DNA from: Bacillus subtilis
Lineage (GTDB): Bacteria; Bacillota; Bacilli; Bacillales; Bacillaceae_C
Length of the DNA: 45,076 nucleotides
NCBI RefSeq assembly: GCF_008764245.1
Contig: NZ_VTQV01000036.1
Span: forward strand, 1 to 45,076
Direction of reading: 5' to 3'
Below, piece after piece: positions 1 to 9,228 of this stretch (position 1 is the stretch's first letter; each line of letters begins with the position of its first letter). Below the pieces are notes generated by a model. It saw only the letters and a list, made by a program, of their open reading frames with translations. It was not told the origin of the DNA and ran no database searches. The translations under genes and the position numbers were made by a program.

Positions 1-60
1 CCGATGTTGACTTATCGTAGGAAGAAGGCGTAAATTTGCTAGTCGCTAGGCGCTGGAGCT
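1..60 (-). repeat. Dispersed intergenic repeat, family A, copy 1
   Basis: This stretch is the reverse complement of 20592-20650, with roughly 50 of 60 positions matching by eye. Shared blocks are AGCTCCAGCGCC, AGCGACTAGCAAA and TCCTACGATAAGTCAACATC. It fills the space directly before the hslV ribosome site and may continue to the left of the window. From memory, related sequences are common between genes in Bacillaceae, but I cannot confirm this here. It has no coding content that I can support. Confidence 0.75.
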
Positions 61-78
61 GAAGAAGGAGGTCCGAAA

Positions 79-621
79 ATGGGAGAATTTCATGCGACAA
101 CTATATTTGCTGTCCAACATAATGGAGAATGTGCGATGGCGGGAGATGGGCAGGTTACCTTTGGAAATGCGGTTGTAATGAAGCATACAGCGAGAAAAGT
201 TCGAAAGCTTTTTAATGATCGTGTTGTAGCAGGTTTTGCAGGTTCCGTAGCAGACGCTTTTACACTATTTGAGAAGTTCGAGAGTAAACTGCAGGAGTAT
301 AATGGAAATCTACAAAGGGCAGCGGTGGAATTAGCAAAGGAATGGCGCAGTGATAAAGTATTAAGAAAGCTTGAAGCGATGCTCATTGTCATGGATAAAG
401 ATAATTTGTTACTTGTTTCTGGGACAGGAGAAGTAATTGAACCTGATGACGGTATTTTAGCCATAGGGTCCGGTGGAAATTATGCTTTATCAGCTGGTCG
501 CGCCCTTAAGAATTATGCTTCGGAAACTTTAACTGCTAAGGAAATTGCACAAGCGGCTCTAGAGATTGCCGCAGATATTTGTGTTTATACAAATCGAAAT
601 ATTATTGTCGAAGAATTATAA
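79..621 (+). CDS. hslV: HslV/ClpQ, proteolytic subunit of the HslUV protease
   Basis: This is the peptidase of the two-component ATP-dependent protease HslUV (ClpQY, CodWX in B. subtilis), a cytoplasmic double-hexamer chamber. The 180 residues match the usual length. The N-terminus [12 protein letters not shown] contains the HslV-type Ala-Thr-Thr, so Thr7 would be the catalytic N-terminal residue after removal of six residues. The segments GDGQVTFG and GSGGNYA are family hallmarks. The start is supported by a GGAGG at 66-70. B. subtilis CodW has Ser at position 2 and is reported to use an N-terminal serine; here position 2 is Gly. hslU follows 28 nt downstream and is presumably cotranscribed. 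Confidence 0.97.
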   Translation: MGEFHATTIFAVQHNGECAMAGDGQVTFGNAVVMKHTARKVRKLFNDRVVAGFAGSVADAFTLFEKFESKLQEYNGNLQRAAVELAKEWRSDKVLRKLEAMLIVMDKDNLLLVSGTGEVIEPDDGILAIGSGGNYALSAGRALKNYASETLTAKEIAQAALEIAADICVYTNRNIIVEEL

Positions 622-649
622 TGATGGTGGCTAAAAAGGAGGAGATTGT

Positions 650-2065
650 TTGGAAACAGAAATGAAAGGTTTAAACATGACTCCACGTCAGATTGTTGAA
701 AAGCTCGATCAATATATTGTTGGACAAAGAGAAGCAAAAAGAGCTGTAGCTGTAGCTCTTCGCAATCGATTCCGTCGCGAAAAATTAAATAACGATATGA
801 AAGACGAGATTATTCCTAAAAATATTTTAATGATAGGACCTACAGGTGTTGGAAAGACAGAAATTGCAAGACGATTAGCGAAACTAGTTGGAGCTCCTTT
901 CATAAAGATTGAAGCGACAAAATTTACGGAAGTAGGTTATGTTGGACGCGACGTTGAATCCATGGTTCGTGATTTAATGGAAACCTCCATTCGCGTTGTA
1001 AAGGAAGAAAAAATGCAGGAAGTAAAGGGGCAAGCGGAGAAGTTAGCGAATCAAAGACTTGTCGAATTACTCGTTCCAAGTAAAAAGAAAACAGAGAATT
1101 TTAAAAATCCGTTTGAAATGATTTTTGGTAATCAAAGCGAAGAGTCAGATCAACCAACAGATTCCGAGGAAGAATTAAGTACGAAAGAAAAGCGTGCTGC
1201 TGTTGCTGAAAAGTTAGCAAAAGGCGAATTAGAAGACCATCTTGTTCAAGTCGAAGTGGAAGAACAACAACCATCTATGTTTGATATGCTGCAAGGTTCG
1301 GGAATGGAACAAATGGGGATGTCTATGCAAGATGCACTCGGAAGCCTAATGCCTAAGAAAAAGAAAAAGCGGAAGCTACCAGTCAAAGAAGCGCGTATCG
1401 TTTTAACGAATGATGAAGCGCAAAAATTAATTGATATGGATGATGTCACACAGGCTGCAATTTATCGTGCTGAACAAACGGGGATTATTTTTATTGATGA
1501 AATTGATAAAATTGCTAGTAAAAATAGTGGTTCAGCATCTGCAGATGTCTCCAGAGAAGGGGTACAAAGGGATATTCTCCCAATTGTAGAAGGATCGACA
1601 GTGGTCACGAAATATGGACCAATCAAGACAGATCATATCCTTTTTATTGGGGCTGGTGCGTTTCATATTTCTAAACCATCTGATCTTATCCCTGAATTGC
1701 AAGGGAGATTTCCAATTAGGGTTGAATTAGAAAAATTGTCTGTAGAAGATTTTGTTAGCATCCTTACGGAGCCGGATAATGCCATTGTAAAACAATATAT
1801 TGCATTATTGGAAACAGAAGGTATACAAATTGAATTTACCGACGATGCTGTATACCGACTAGCTGAAATTGCTTTTAATGTAAATCAGGAAACGGATAAT
1901 ATTGGTGCTAGAAGATTACACACGATTTTAGAAAAACTTTTGGAAGACCTTTCTTTTGAAGCTCCTGAAGTAACGCTAGATAAAATTAAAATTACGAAGA
2001 ATTATGTCGATGAGAAATTAGCTGCTATTTCACAAAATAAAGATTTAAGCCAATTTATTCTCTAG
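650..2065 (+). CDS. hslU: HslU/ClpY, AAA+ unfoldase of the HslUV protease
   Basis: HslU is the hexameric ATPase that unfolds substrates and feeds them to HslV. Walker A GPTGVGKT is at residues 63-70 and Walker B IIFIDEID at about 279-286, with the inserted I-domain at about 110-245 between them. The GRFPIR arginine region lies near residue 353. The C-terminus DLSQFIL is the conserved tail that docks into HslV. The length of 471 is close to B. subtilis ClpY. The TTG start at 650 sits 5 nt after AAAAGGAGGAG; an in-frame ATG at 662 is a possible alternative that would remove four residues. Confidence 0.96.
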   Translation: METEMKGLNMTPRQIVEKLDQYIVGQREAKRAVAVALRNRFRREKLNNDMKDEIIPKNILMIGPTGVGKTEIARRLAKLVGAPFIKIEATKFTEVGYVGRDVESMVRDLMETSIRVVKEEKMQEVKGQAEKLANQRLVELLVPSKKKTENFKNPFEMIFGNQSEESDQPTDSEEELSTKEKRAAVAEKLAKGELEDHLVQVEVEEQQPSMFDMLQGSGMEQMGMSMQDALGSLMPKKKKKRKLPVKEARIVLTNDEAQKLIDMDDVTQAAIYRAEQTGIIFIDEIDKIASKNSGSASADVSREGVQRDILPIVEGSTVVTKYGPIKTDHILFIGAGAFHISKPSDLIPELQGRFPIRVELEKLSVEDFVSILTEPDNAIVKQYIALLETEGIQIEFTDDAVYRLAEIAFNVNQETDNIGARRLHTILEKLLEDLSFEAPEVTLDKIKITKNYVDEKLAAISQNKDLSQFIL

Positions 2066-2092
2066 GTATTCACGTCATGATTTTCTTTGGAA

Positions 2093-2107
2093 AAGTGTCT
2101 GAAAATA
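2093..2107. promoter_or_regulatory. Candidate CodY-binding box upstream of codY
   Basis: AAGTGTCTGAAAATA matches 12 of 15 positions of the published CodY consensus AATTTTCWGAAAATT. It lies 74 nt before the codY start in the hslU-codY gap, consistent with autoregulation. Three mismatches in AT-rich DNA is not rare, so this is only suggestive. I did not find a convincing -35/-10 pair next to it. Confidence 0.35.
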
Positions 2108-2180
2108 GCAAAGAAATTCTATAAATAAAAATACACAAACCAATTCATTCAATATGGATAGTATTTAGGAGGAACAAACA

Positions 2181-2960
2181 ATGGATTTATTATCAAAAAC
2201 AAGAACAATTAATGCAATGCTTCAAAATGCCGCAGGAAAACCAGTAAACTTTAAAGAGATGTCCGAAACTTTAAGTGAAGTGATTCAAGCTAATATTTTC
2301 GTTGTAAGCCGAAGAGGAAAACTACTCGGTTATGCGATTAAAATGCAAATTGAAAATGACAGAATGAAGAAAATGCTTGAGGATCGTCAATTTCCGGAAG
2401 AGTACACGAATAGTCTACTTCGAATTTCAGAGACTTCATCTAATCTTGGTGTGAACAGTGACTATACAGCATTTCCAGTAGAAAATAAAGATCTATTTGC
2501 CGAAGGTCTTACTACAGTTGTTCCGATCATTGGTGGGGGAGAACGACTCGGTACACTAATTCTTGCACGTCTAGAAACAGAATTTAACGATGATGATCTT
2601 ATCTTGGCTGAATATGGTGCTACGGTTGTAGGTATGGAGATTCTTCGCGAAAAAGCAGAAGAAATTGAAGAAGAGGCAAGAAGCAAAGCAGTTGTTCAAA
2701 TGGCGATTGGTTCATTATCTTATAGTGAATTAGAAGCAATTGAACATATCTTTGAAGAACTTAATGGAACAGAAGGACTGTTGGTTGCTTCAAAGATTGC
2801 GGATCGTGTGGGAATTACTCGCTCAGTCATCGTCAATGCTCTCAGAAAACTTGAGAGTGCTGGAGTGATTGAATCGAGATCTCTAGGTATGAAAGGCACA
2901 TATATTAAAGTATTGAATTCAAAATTCTTAAAAGAACTTGAACAACTCAAATCTAATTGA
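2181..2960 (+). CDS. codY: CodY, GTP- and branched-chain-amino-acid-sensing global repressor
   Basis: CodY represses stationary-phase and nutrient-scavenging genes when isoleucine/valine and GTP are abundant. The protein is 259 residues, the same length as in B. subtilis. The N-terminal GAF ligand domain covers about 1-155. A winged helix-turn-helix lies at about 203-250, with [20 protein letters not shown] as the recognition region. The start has AGGAGGAAC about 7 nt upstream. The position directly between hslU and the fla/che operon is the standard one. In B. subtilis CodY also represses motility genes, so the linkage may be regulatory. A strong terminator follows. Confidence 0.98.
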   Translation: MDLLSKTRTINAMLQNAAGKPVNFKEMSETLSEVIQANIFVVSRRGKLLGYAIKMQIENDRMKKMLEDRQFPEEYTNSLLRISETSSNLGVNSDYTAFPVENKDLFAEGLTTVVPIIGGGERLGTLILARLETEFNDDDLILAEYGATVVGMEILREKAEEIEEEARSKAVVQMAIGSLSYSELEAIEHIFEELNGTEGLLVASKIADRVGITRSVIVNALRKLESAGVIESRSLGMKGTYIKVLNSKFLKELEQLKSN

Positions 2961-2962
2961 CA

Positions 2963-3001
2963 AGAAGTTGCCATTTTTGGAAATGGCAGCTTCTTTTTTT
3001 T
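2963..3001 (+). terminator. Rho-independent terminator after codY
   Basis: A 15-bp stem (AAGAAGTTGCCATTT paired with AAATGGCAGCTTCTT, one G-U pair) has a short loop and runs into a T tract. It separates the hslV-hslU-codY unit from the fla/che operon. Confidence 0.93.
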
Positions 3002-3318
3002 TGATTGTAATTGTCCTTTTTTCTTAGTAATATCATTGTTTTTTTGGAGAAAAAGGTTTTTTTTAATACAAAACTCATGTATACTCCGGGTTAGTCCTTA
3101 GGTCTTTTTTAGCGTAATTAAATGGTTGAATTGTCCGTAAATTCTGCGTATCGACAAAAAATTAGCTTTTTTATAAGTCGTAAGTACCATTTTGTTACAT
3201 ATTTTTAAAAAAAGACATATATTTATCTAAACAGATATGGACGTGACATGACAATAGTAATACAATGAGAAATAGAAATGTGTCGAAATATAGATTAATT
3301 TAGAAAGTGGTGACAGTA
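3002..3318 (+). promoter_or_regulatory. Upstream region of the fla/che operon
   Basis: About 317 nt without a credible gene lie between the codY terminator and flgB. The region is very AT-rich with several long T and A tracts. In B. subtilis the corresponding region carries a SigA and a SigD promoter. Here TACAAT at 3261-3266 is a plausible SigA -10, but no good -35 stands 16-18 nt upstream. ACAGATAT at 3231-3238 matches 6 of 8 bases of the SigD -10 GCCGATAT but lacks a well-spaced TAAA. I can only say the operon promoter should be in this interval. Confidence 0.45.
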
Positions 3319-3702
3319 ATGGAATTATTTTCCAACACTATTACCTCATTAGAAAGAGGTTTAGGTAATTCGGCTCTTAAGCAAAAAGTAATAGCCAATA
3401 ACATTGCGAATGCAGATGTCCCAAACTATAAGTCGAAAAAGGTAAGTTTCGGAAATATTTTAGAAAAAACGGAATTGGAACTAAAACGCACAAATTCTCG
3501 TCACCTGTCGTTTGATCATGTGAAGCAGAATCCATCTGTCTACACAAAACGGGATTTTCAATACCATGATAATGGCAATAATGTTGATCTTGATCAGGAA
3601 ATGGCCGATATGGCAAAAAACCAACTGTACTACCAAACTCTTATTGAAAGATTAAATGGAAATTTTTCCACGCTGACAAATGTAGTAAGGGGAGGTAAGT
3701 AA
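3319..3702 (+). CDS. flgB: FlgB, flagellar proximal rod protein
   Basis: FlgB is a proximal rod subunit exported to the basal body and is the first gene of the fla/che operon. The 127-residue protein has the N-terminal rod signature VIANNIANADVPNYKSKKV and a C-terminal helix ending at VVRGGK, like B. subtilis FlgB. I chose ATG 3319, preceded by AAAGTGGTGA, over the GTG at 3307, because MELFSNTI aligns with the family N-terminus and the GTG overlaps the ribosome site. flgC begins 1 nt after the stop. Confidence 0.95.
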   Translation: MELFSNTITSLERGLGNSALKQKVIANNIANADVPNYKSKKVSFGNILEKTELELKRTNSRHLSFDHVKQNPSVYTKRDFQYHDNGNNVDLDQEMADMAKNQLYYQTLIERLNGNFSTLTNVVRGGK

Positions 3703-3703
3703 C

Positions 3704-4156
3704 ATGTCAGTATTTCAAAATATGGGAATTACCTCTTCAGCCCTTACTACCCAACGCTTAAGAATGGATACAATCGCTTCTAATATGGCCAATATCGATA
3801 CAACTCGTGGCCAATACATAAATGGTGAGTGGAGACCTTATACAAGAAAAATGGTTGTCATGCAACCGCAGACTTCGTCATTTAGTTCCCATTTGAATAT
3901 TGCATTAGGGGAGCAGGCTCAACAACTGAACGGCGTGAAAGCAACCAAGATAATTGAAGATGATTCTCCTTATCGACTTGAGTATAATCCTGACCATCCC
4001 GATGCTAATCAAGATGGTTATGTGCAGCTTCCAAATGTCGATCCATTAAAGGAAATGGTGGATTTAATTAGTGCTACACGTTCATATGAAGCGAATGTAA
4101 CTGTGTTTGACGCCAGTAAATCTATGTATCTAAAAGCTCTACAAATAGGGAAGTAA
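3704..4156 (+). CDS. flgC: FlgC, flagellar proximal rod protein
   Basis: FlgC is the second proximal rod subunit and stacks with FlgB above FliE and the MS ring. The N-terminal helix ends with the rod-family motif IASNMANIDTTRG, and the C-terminal helix EMVDLISATRSYEANVTVFDASKSM is split here as EMVDLISATRSYEAN plus what follows, both typical of FlgC. The length of 150 is as in B. subtilis. GGGGAGGTAAGT just before the ATG overlaps the end of flgB, so translation is probably coupled. Confidence 0.96.
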   Translation: MSVFQNMGITSSALTTQRLRMDTIASNMANIDTTRGQYINGEWRPYTRKMVVMQPQTSSFSSHLNIALGEQAQQLNGVKATKIIEDDSPYRLEYNPDHPDANQDGYVQLPNVDPLKEMVDLISATRSYEANVTVFDASKSMYLKALQIGK

Positions 4157-4179
4157 ATTTATAGGGAGAGATTTTGCAA

Positions 4180-4485
4180 ATGTTAATCAACAATAATGTA
4201 ATAAAGAGTGCAGCTTTACCTGAGCGTAGTCAGGAACAAAATCAGGCTGTGTCCCAATTAAAAGAAAATAATTTTGGGACATTTCTCAATCATGCTATCA
4301 ATGAGATCAATAGTGCCCAAGTACAATCGGATGAAGCGACCCAAAAATTTTTAAACGGTCAAAATATAGAGTTGCATGATGTGATGATTTCGGCACAAAA
4401 AGCAGCAATTACAATGCAAGCTGCTTTGGAAATTAGAAATAAAGCGGTGGAAGCTTATCAAGAAATGATGAGAATGCAAATCTGA
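4180..4485 (+). CDS. fliE: FliE, MS ring-rod junction protein
   Basis: FliE joins the MS ring to the proximal rod and is among the first proteins exported by the flagellar type III system. The protein has about 101 residues with the conserved C-terminal segment HDVMISAQKAAITMQAALEI. I chose ATG 4180, about 10 nt after AGGGAGAG; TTG 4174 lies in frame but too close to the ribosome site. It sits between flgC and fliF, as in other Bacillaceae. Confidence 0.94.
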   Translation: MLINNNVIKSAALPERSQEQNQAVSQLKENNFGTFLNHAINEINSAQVQSDEATQKFLNGQNIELHDVMISAQKAAITMQAALEIRNKAVEAYQEMMRMQI

Positions 4486-4524
4486 CTTGATAATCATTTG
4501 CAGGATTTAGTAAGGGGCTTATAA

Positions 4525-6123
4525 ATGAAAGAGACAATAAACAAGCAATTTGATCGTTTAAAAGAATACTGGATTAATAGAACAAAAACACAACGATATA
4601 TAATCGGTGGATCTCTTCTTGTTTTTCTTTTTATCATTTTTATCATTTTTTATTTTTCAACTAAAACAACATTTGTACCTTTGTATACAAACCTAACTCC
4701 GAATGAAACTGGAGCTATTAAAGAAAGTCTTGATGAAAAAGGGATTAAGTCAGAAATTGCAGGTGGCGGTTCAACGATTAAAGTGCCAGAAGATCAGGCT
4801 GAATCATTAATGGTGGAGCTAGCTTCAGAGGGTATCCCTAAGTCTGGCCAAATAGATTATTCTTTTTTCGGTGAAAATGCTGGTTTCGGTATGACTGATA
4901 ACGAGTTTAATGTGTTAAAACTTAGTGCGATGCAAACAGAATTGGCAGAGCTTATGAAAACCATTGAGGGAATTGATCAAGCAAAGGTCATGATTAATTT
5001 ACCAAATAAGGGAGTCTTTCTAAATGATTCCACTGAAGAAGCTTCTGCATCCATTGTTTTACAAACAGAACCAGGCTATGAATTTAATGAGAAACAGATA
5101 AAATCACTTTACTATTTAGTATCTAAAACTGTTCCTAATCTCCCCGTGGAAAATATTGTTATTCGCAATCAGTTTCTTGAATATTTTGACTTGAACCAAG
5201 ATCAATATGCTGAAAATGGTGTTACACAGCAGATGCAAATAAAAAAACAGGTTGAACGTGATATACAAAGACAAGTACAAAACATGTTGGGAACTTTGAT
5301 GGGCTTTGACAAAGTTGTCACTTCAGTAACAGCAGATATTGATTTTACGCAGGAGAATCGCGAAGAAAACTTAGTGTCACCTGTTGATGAAGAAAATATG
5401 GAGGGCATAGCAATTAGCGCTCACAAAATAACAGAAGCTTATACAGGAAATGGCGAACAAGCCGGTGGAGTACCACCAACAGGGGATGCTGACGATGCAG
5501 GTGGAACTCAATACTTAGAAGGAACAGGTGGTAATGGGGACTACGAAAAAACGGAAGAAACGATTAATAACGAGATTAATCGCATTCGTAAAGAAATTGT
5601 GGAAAGCCCCTATAAGGTTCGCGACCTTGGGATCCAAGTAATGGTTGAACCGCCAGATCCGCAAAATGTCAACACATTTCCTGAAGAGCGCCGACAGGAC
5701 ATTCAAGATCTACTGTCAACAATTGTGAAAACTTCCATTGATAAAGATGCTGGAACCGATCTTTCAGATGATGAAATTGCAAATAAGATTATGGTATCTG
5801 TACAACCATTTAATGGAAAAGTTGATATGGAAGAGACGATTGGAAGTAAAATTCCATGGTGGGTTTACGTGGCCGGAGGATTGTTGTTAGTTATTATTGC
5901 AATCTTACTTGTATTTTTACTAAGATCACGCAAGAAAGAGGAAGAAATATATGAGGAAGATGAATGGTTAGAGGAATCGACAACGGAACAAGTTGAAATA
6001 CCGGATATTCAAGAGGAAACAGTATCTGAGGCTTCATTGAGAAGAAAACAATTAGAAAAATTAGCTAAGGAAAAACCTGATGAATTTGCAAAGCTTTTGC
6101 GAACATGGCTGGCTGAGGATTAG
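4525..6123 (+). CDS. fliF: FliF, flagellar MS-ring protein
   Basis: FliF builds the membrane-supramembrane ring on which the basal body and the export gate assemble. Of 532 residues, 25-44 form the first membrane helix and about 446-468 the second. The large loop between them lies outside the membrane and contains the ring-building motifs, with a Gly/Asp/Glu-rich low-complexity stretch at about 310-345. The cytosolic C-terminus, rich in Glu and ending in LLRTWLAED, is the FliG-binding tail. AAGGGG precedes the ATG. Confidence 0.97.
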   Translation: MKETINKQFDRLKEYWINRTKTQRYIIGGSLLVFLFIIFIIFYFSTKTTFVPLYTNLTPNETGAIKESLDEKGIKSEIAGGGSTIKVPEDQAESLMVELASEGIPKSGQIDYSFFGENAGFGMTDNEFNVLKLSAMQTELAELMKTIEGIDQAKVMINLPNKGVFLNDSTEEASASIVLQTEPGYEFNEKQIKSLYYLVSKTVPNLPVENIVIRNQFLEYFDLNQDQYAENGVTQQMQIKKQVERDIQRQVQNMLGTLMGFDKVVTSVTADIDFTQENREENLVSPVDEENMEGIAISAHKITEAYTGNGEQAGGVPPTGDADDAGGTQYLEGTGGNGDYEKTEETINNEINRIRKEIVESPYKVRDLGIQVMVEPPDPQNVNTFPEERRQDIQDLLSTIVKTSIDKDAGTDLSDDEIANKIMVSVQPFNGKVDMEETIGSKIPWWVYVAGGLLLVIIAILLVFLLRSRKKEEEIYEEDEWLEESTTEQVEIPDIQEETVSEASLRRKQLEKLAKEKPDEFAKLLRTWLAED

Positions 6124-6135
6124 GAGGGTTATAGA

Positions 6136-7143
6136 TTGTCTAAAAAAGGTTTGTCAGGCAAACAGAAAGCAGCAATACTCCTAATTTCTTTGGGACCTGA
6201 TGTTGCTTCATCGGTATATAAACATTTATCTGAAGAAGAAATTGAGAAACTTACCTTGGAAATATCGAATGTACGAAAAGTTGAATCAGAGGCGAAAGAG
6301 GATGTTCTAGACGAATTCCATCAAATTGCCATCGCGCAAGATTATATATCTCAAGGTGGGATCGGGTACGCCAAAACGGTTTTAGAGAAAGCTTTAGGGG
6401 AGGAACAGGCTCTTGCTATCATCAATCGGCTGACTTCCTCATTACAGGTGCGACCATTTGATTTTGCTCGCAAAGCAGATGCTGCTCAAATATTAAATTT
6501 TATTCAAAATGAGCATCCGCAAACAATTGCCTTAATCTTATCTTATTTAGATCCAGAAAAAGCGGGACAAATTCTCTCTGAACTTCCACAGAATGTACAG
6601 ATGGACATCGCAAAACGTATTGCTGTTATGGATCGAACCTCGCCAGAAGTGATAAGCGAGGTAGAGTCGATACTCGAAAGAAAGCTGTCAACAACGGTCA
6701 CACAGGATTACACACAAACTGGTGGAATTGAGGCTGTTGTGGATGTGTTAAATGGTGTAGATCGTTCAACCGAAAAAACGATCTTAGATGCTTTGTCCAT
6801 TGAAGATCCTGAATTAGCAGAGGAAATTAAAAAACGGATGTTTGTATTTGAAGATATCGTGACACTTGATAATCGCTCCATTCAACGAGTGATCCGTGAA
6901 TGCGATAATGAAGATTTATTATTGGCATTAAAGATTTCTAGTGAAGAAGTGAAGGAAATTATCTATCGGAATATGTCTACTAGAATGGTTGAAACTATTA
7001 AGGAAGAAATGGAATTTATGGGGCCAGTAAGATTGCGTGATGTAGAAGAATCACAATCGAAAATTGTTGGGATTATTCGTAGATTAGAGGATGCTGGTGA
7101 AATAATCGTCGCTCGTGGTGGAGGAGATGATATTATTGTCTAG
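6136..7143 (+). CDS. fliG: FliG, flagellar motor switch and torque protein
   Basis: FliG is the rotor protein that contacts the MotA stator and transmits CheY-P-induced switching. It has 335 residues. The EHPQT motif of the middle domain that contacts FliM is at 126-130. The C-terminal torque helix carries alternating charges at about 250-275 (LDNRSIQRVIRECDNEDLLL). The start is TTG 6136 with TAGGAGGG 8-9 nt upstream; no better in-frame start exists. The last 8 nt overlap fliH. Confidence 0.96.
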   Translation: MSKKGLSGKQKAAILLISLGPDVASSVYKHLSEEEIEKLTLEISNVRKVESEAKEDVLDEFHQIAIAQDYISQGGIGYAKTVLEKALGEEQALAIINRLTSSLQVRPFDFARKADAAQILNFIQNEHPQTIALILSYLDPEKAGQILSELPQNVQMDIAKRIAVMDRTSPEVISEVESILERKLSTTVTQDYTQTGGIEAVVDVLNGVDRSTEKTILDALSIEDPELAEEIKKRMFVFEDIVTLDNRSIQRVIRECDNEDLLLALKISSEEVKEIIYRNMSTRMVETIKEEMEFMGPVRLRDVEESQSKIVGIIRRLEDAGEIIVARGGGDDIIV

Positions 7144-7906
7144 GCTTTTTAAAAGTCAAATCAATAGAAACCAACAAGAAAATCCTAGAATGATTCAAAT
7201 TAAACAAATACAACTGGATCAAAAAGATCACACTCCCTCAATGGACAGGCAGTATCTTGATCAAGAAGAACAACGTATTATGACTGAGACTAAACAGAAA
7301 GCAAAAAACTTGATTCACCAAGCCGAGGAACAAGCGAAGATATTATTAGATGATATAAAGCAACAGCAAAATCATTGGGAGCAGGAGAAGGACAAACGAA
7401 TTCAGCAAGCATATGATGAAGGCTTTCAAATTGGAATAAATGAAGGCAGGCAACAAGGGTTTGATGAGTATAAATTAAAGATTGAACAGGCAAAACATAT
7501 TATTGACCTTTCAAAAGAGGAGTATGAAAAGTATATCCATAGTTCTGAGGTCGTTATTTTGGAATTAGCCATTGCTTCTGCTGAAAGGATTATCCGCAGT
7601 ACCCTTGAGGGAGAACCCGAACGTTTTATTCCACTTGTTCAAACCGCGTTAAAAGAGGTTCGGAATAGTAAAGAAATTCAAATTCATGTCCATCCGTCAC
7701 AATATGAATTACTATTATCTGAAAAACAAGAACTTGAAACGATTTTTCCAAAAGATGTGGAATGCTTTATTTATCCAAATGTAGATCTAGAGGAATACGC
7801 TTGTCAAATTGAGTCAGAACACGGAAGAATTGATGCAAACATTTCAAATCAATTAGTGGAATTGAAAGAAAAACTATTAGAAATCTTGACAGGTGAAGAG
7901 TCATGA
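7136..7906 (+). CDS. fliH: FliH, negative regulator and peripheral stalk of the export ATPase
   Basis: FliH dimers bind FliI and tether it to the C ring, with similarity to the stalk of F/V-type ATPases. The protein is about 256 residues. Residues about 40-110 are strongly charged and Gln/Glu-rich (coiled coil), followed by the stretch EGFQIGINEGRQQGFDEY with the GxxxG-type repeats of FliH. I chose TTG 7136, 9 nt after GAGGAG; an in-frame ATG at 7115 lies upstream inside fliG and would add seven residues over the ribosome site. The N-terminal LSRLFKSQ agrees with the shorter form. Confidence 0.88.
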   Translation: MSRLFKSQINRNQQENPRMIQIKQIQLDQKDHTPSMDRQYLDQEEQRIMTETKQKAKNLIHQAEEQAKILLDDIKQQQNHWEQEKDKRIQQAYDEGFQIGINEGRQQGFDEYKLKIEQAKHIIDLSKEEYEKYIHSSEVVILELAIASAERIIRSTLEGEPERFIPLVQTALKEVRNSKEIQIHVHPSQYELLLSEKQELETIFPKDVECFIYPNVDLEEYACQIESEHGRIDANISNQLVELKEKLLEILTGEES

Positions 7907-9228
7907 TGGCGAAAGATTTATTGTCAATTGTCCAAACGATCAATACGTATAAGCGCTATGGAAAAGTTAGTAAAGTTGTAGGTCTGATGATTGAATCACA
8001 AGGTCCAGAAAGTTCCATTGGGGATGTATGTTATATCCATATAGGGACTGGCACGGCGAAAAGAAAAATAATGGCTGAAGTAGTTGGCTTTAAAGAACAA
8101 CATATTATTTTAATGCCTTATACGGATATTCGCGAGATTGCACCAGGTAGTTTAGTGGAAGCTTCTGCGAAACCTTTACAAATAAAAGTTGGTCCTGAGT
8201 TAATTGGTAGAGTTGTAGATTCTTTAGGAAGACCAATGGATGGGTTGGGGATTCCTAAGGGCATGACGACAACAAATACAGACAAATCACCGCCTAACCC
8301 TTTAAGTAGGCCGCCTATTTCTGAGCAGTTAGAGGTAGGGGTTCGCTCAATCGATAGCTTATTGACTGTTGGAAAAGGACAAAGACTTGGAATCTTTGCT
8401 GGTAGTGGTGTTGGGAAAAGTACTTTGCTTGGCATGATTGCCCGGAATACAAAGGCAGATATTAATGTCATAGCTTTAATTGGTGAGCGTGGTAGAGAAG
8501 TTAGGGAATTCATCGAAAGGGATTTGGGGCCGGAAGGATTGAGAAAATCGATTATTGTAGCGGCTACTTCTGATATGCCCGCTTTAATGAGAATAAAAGG
8601 GGCCTTCACGGCGACCGCGATCGCAGAATATTTTCGTGATAAGGGTCAGGATGTAATGTTCATGATGGATTCCGTCACTCGGGTAGCGATGGGGCAACGG
8701 GAGGTTGGACTGGCAGTAGGTGAGCCCCCTGCAACTAAAGGATACACGCCTTCTGTATTTTCTATCCTACCGCAATTATTAGAGCGGACAGGTACGAATG
8801 AATATGGCTCAATCACCGCTTTTTATACAGTATTAGTTGATGGTGATGACATGAATGAACCGATAGCTGATGCTGTCAGGGGGATTTTAGACGGGCATAT
8901 TGTTCTTGATCGGGCGCTTGCTAACAAAGGTCAATTTCCCGCAATTAATATTTTGAAGAGCGTAAGTAGGCTCATGAATGAACTCGTTTCTAAAAATCAC
9001 CAAAGTAGCGCGGAAAAATTACGTGAAATGCTTAGCACTTATTTAAATTCTGAAGATCTTATTAATATAGGTGCCTATAAACGGGGTTCCTCAAAAGAAA
9101 TTGATCAAGCGATTGACTTTTATCCACATATTTTGTCTTTTTTAAAACAGAAGACGGATGAGAAAATTTCAATCGATCAAAGCATTGATGAGCTGATCCA
9201 ATTAGTAGGAACAGGTGATAAAAATTGA
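7903..9228 (+). CDS. fliI: FliI, flagellar export ATPase
   Basis: FliI is the hexameric ATPase of the flagellar type III apparatus and is related to the F1 beta subunit. The 441 residues include Walker A GSGVGKST at 167-174, the segment IGERGREVREFIERDLG, the Walker B region DVMFMMDSVTR, and the family stretch PATKGYTPSVFSILPQLLERTG. The ATG overlaps the fliH stop codon, and AGGTGA lies upstream. ATG 7906 is an equally possible start one codon later. Confidence 0.97.
   Translation: MMAKDLLSIVQTINTYKRYGKVSKVVGLMIESQGPESSIGDVCYIHIGTGTAKRKIMAEVVGFKEQHIILMPYTDIREIAPGSLVEASAKPLQIKVGPELIGRVVDSLGRPMDGLGIPKGMTTTNTDKSPPNPLSRPPISEQLEVGVRSIDSLLTVGKGQRLGIFAGSGVGKSTLLGMIARNTKADINVIALIGERGREVREFIERDLGPEGLRKSIIVAATSDMPALMRIKGAFTATAIAEYFRDKGQDVMFMMDSVTRVAMGQREVGLAVGEPPATKGYTPSVFSILPQLLERTGTNEYGSITAFYTVLVDGDDMNEPIADAVRGILDGHIVLDRALANKGQFPAINILKSVSRLMNELVSKNHQSSAEKLREMLSTYLNSEDLINIGAYKRGSSKEIDQAIDFYPHILSFLKQKTDEKISIDQSIDELIQLVGTGDKN

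Noticed and set aside
8118-8609. Antisense open frame of 163 codons in fliI
   Set aside because: It is the complement of a strongly conserved ATPase gene, with no ribosome site or recognisable family; the same holds for the other antisense frames.
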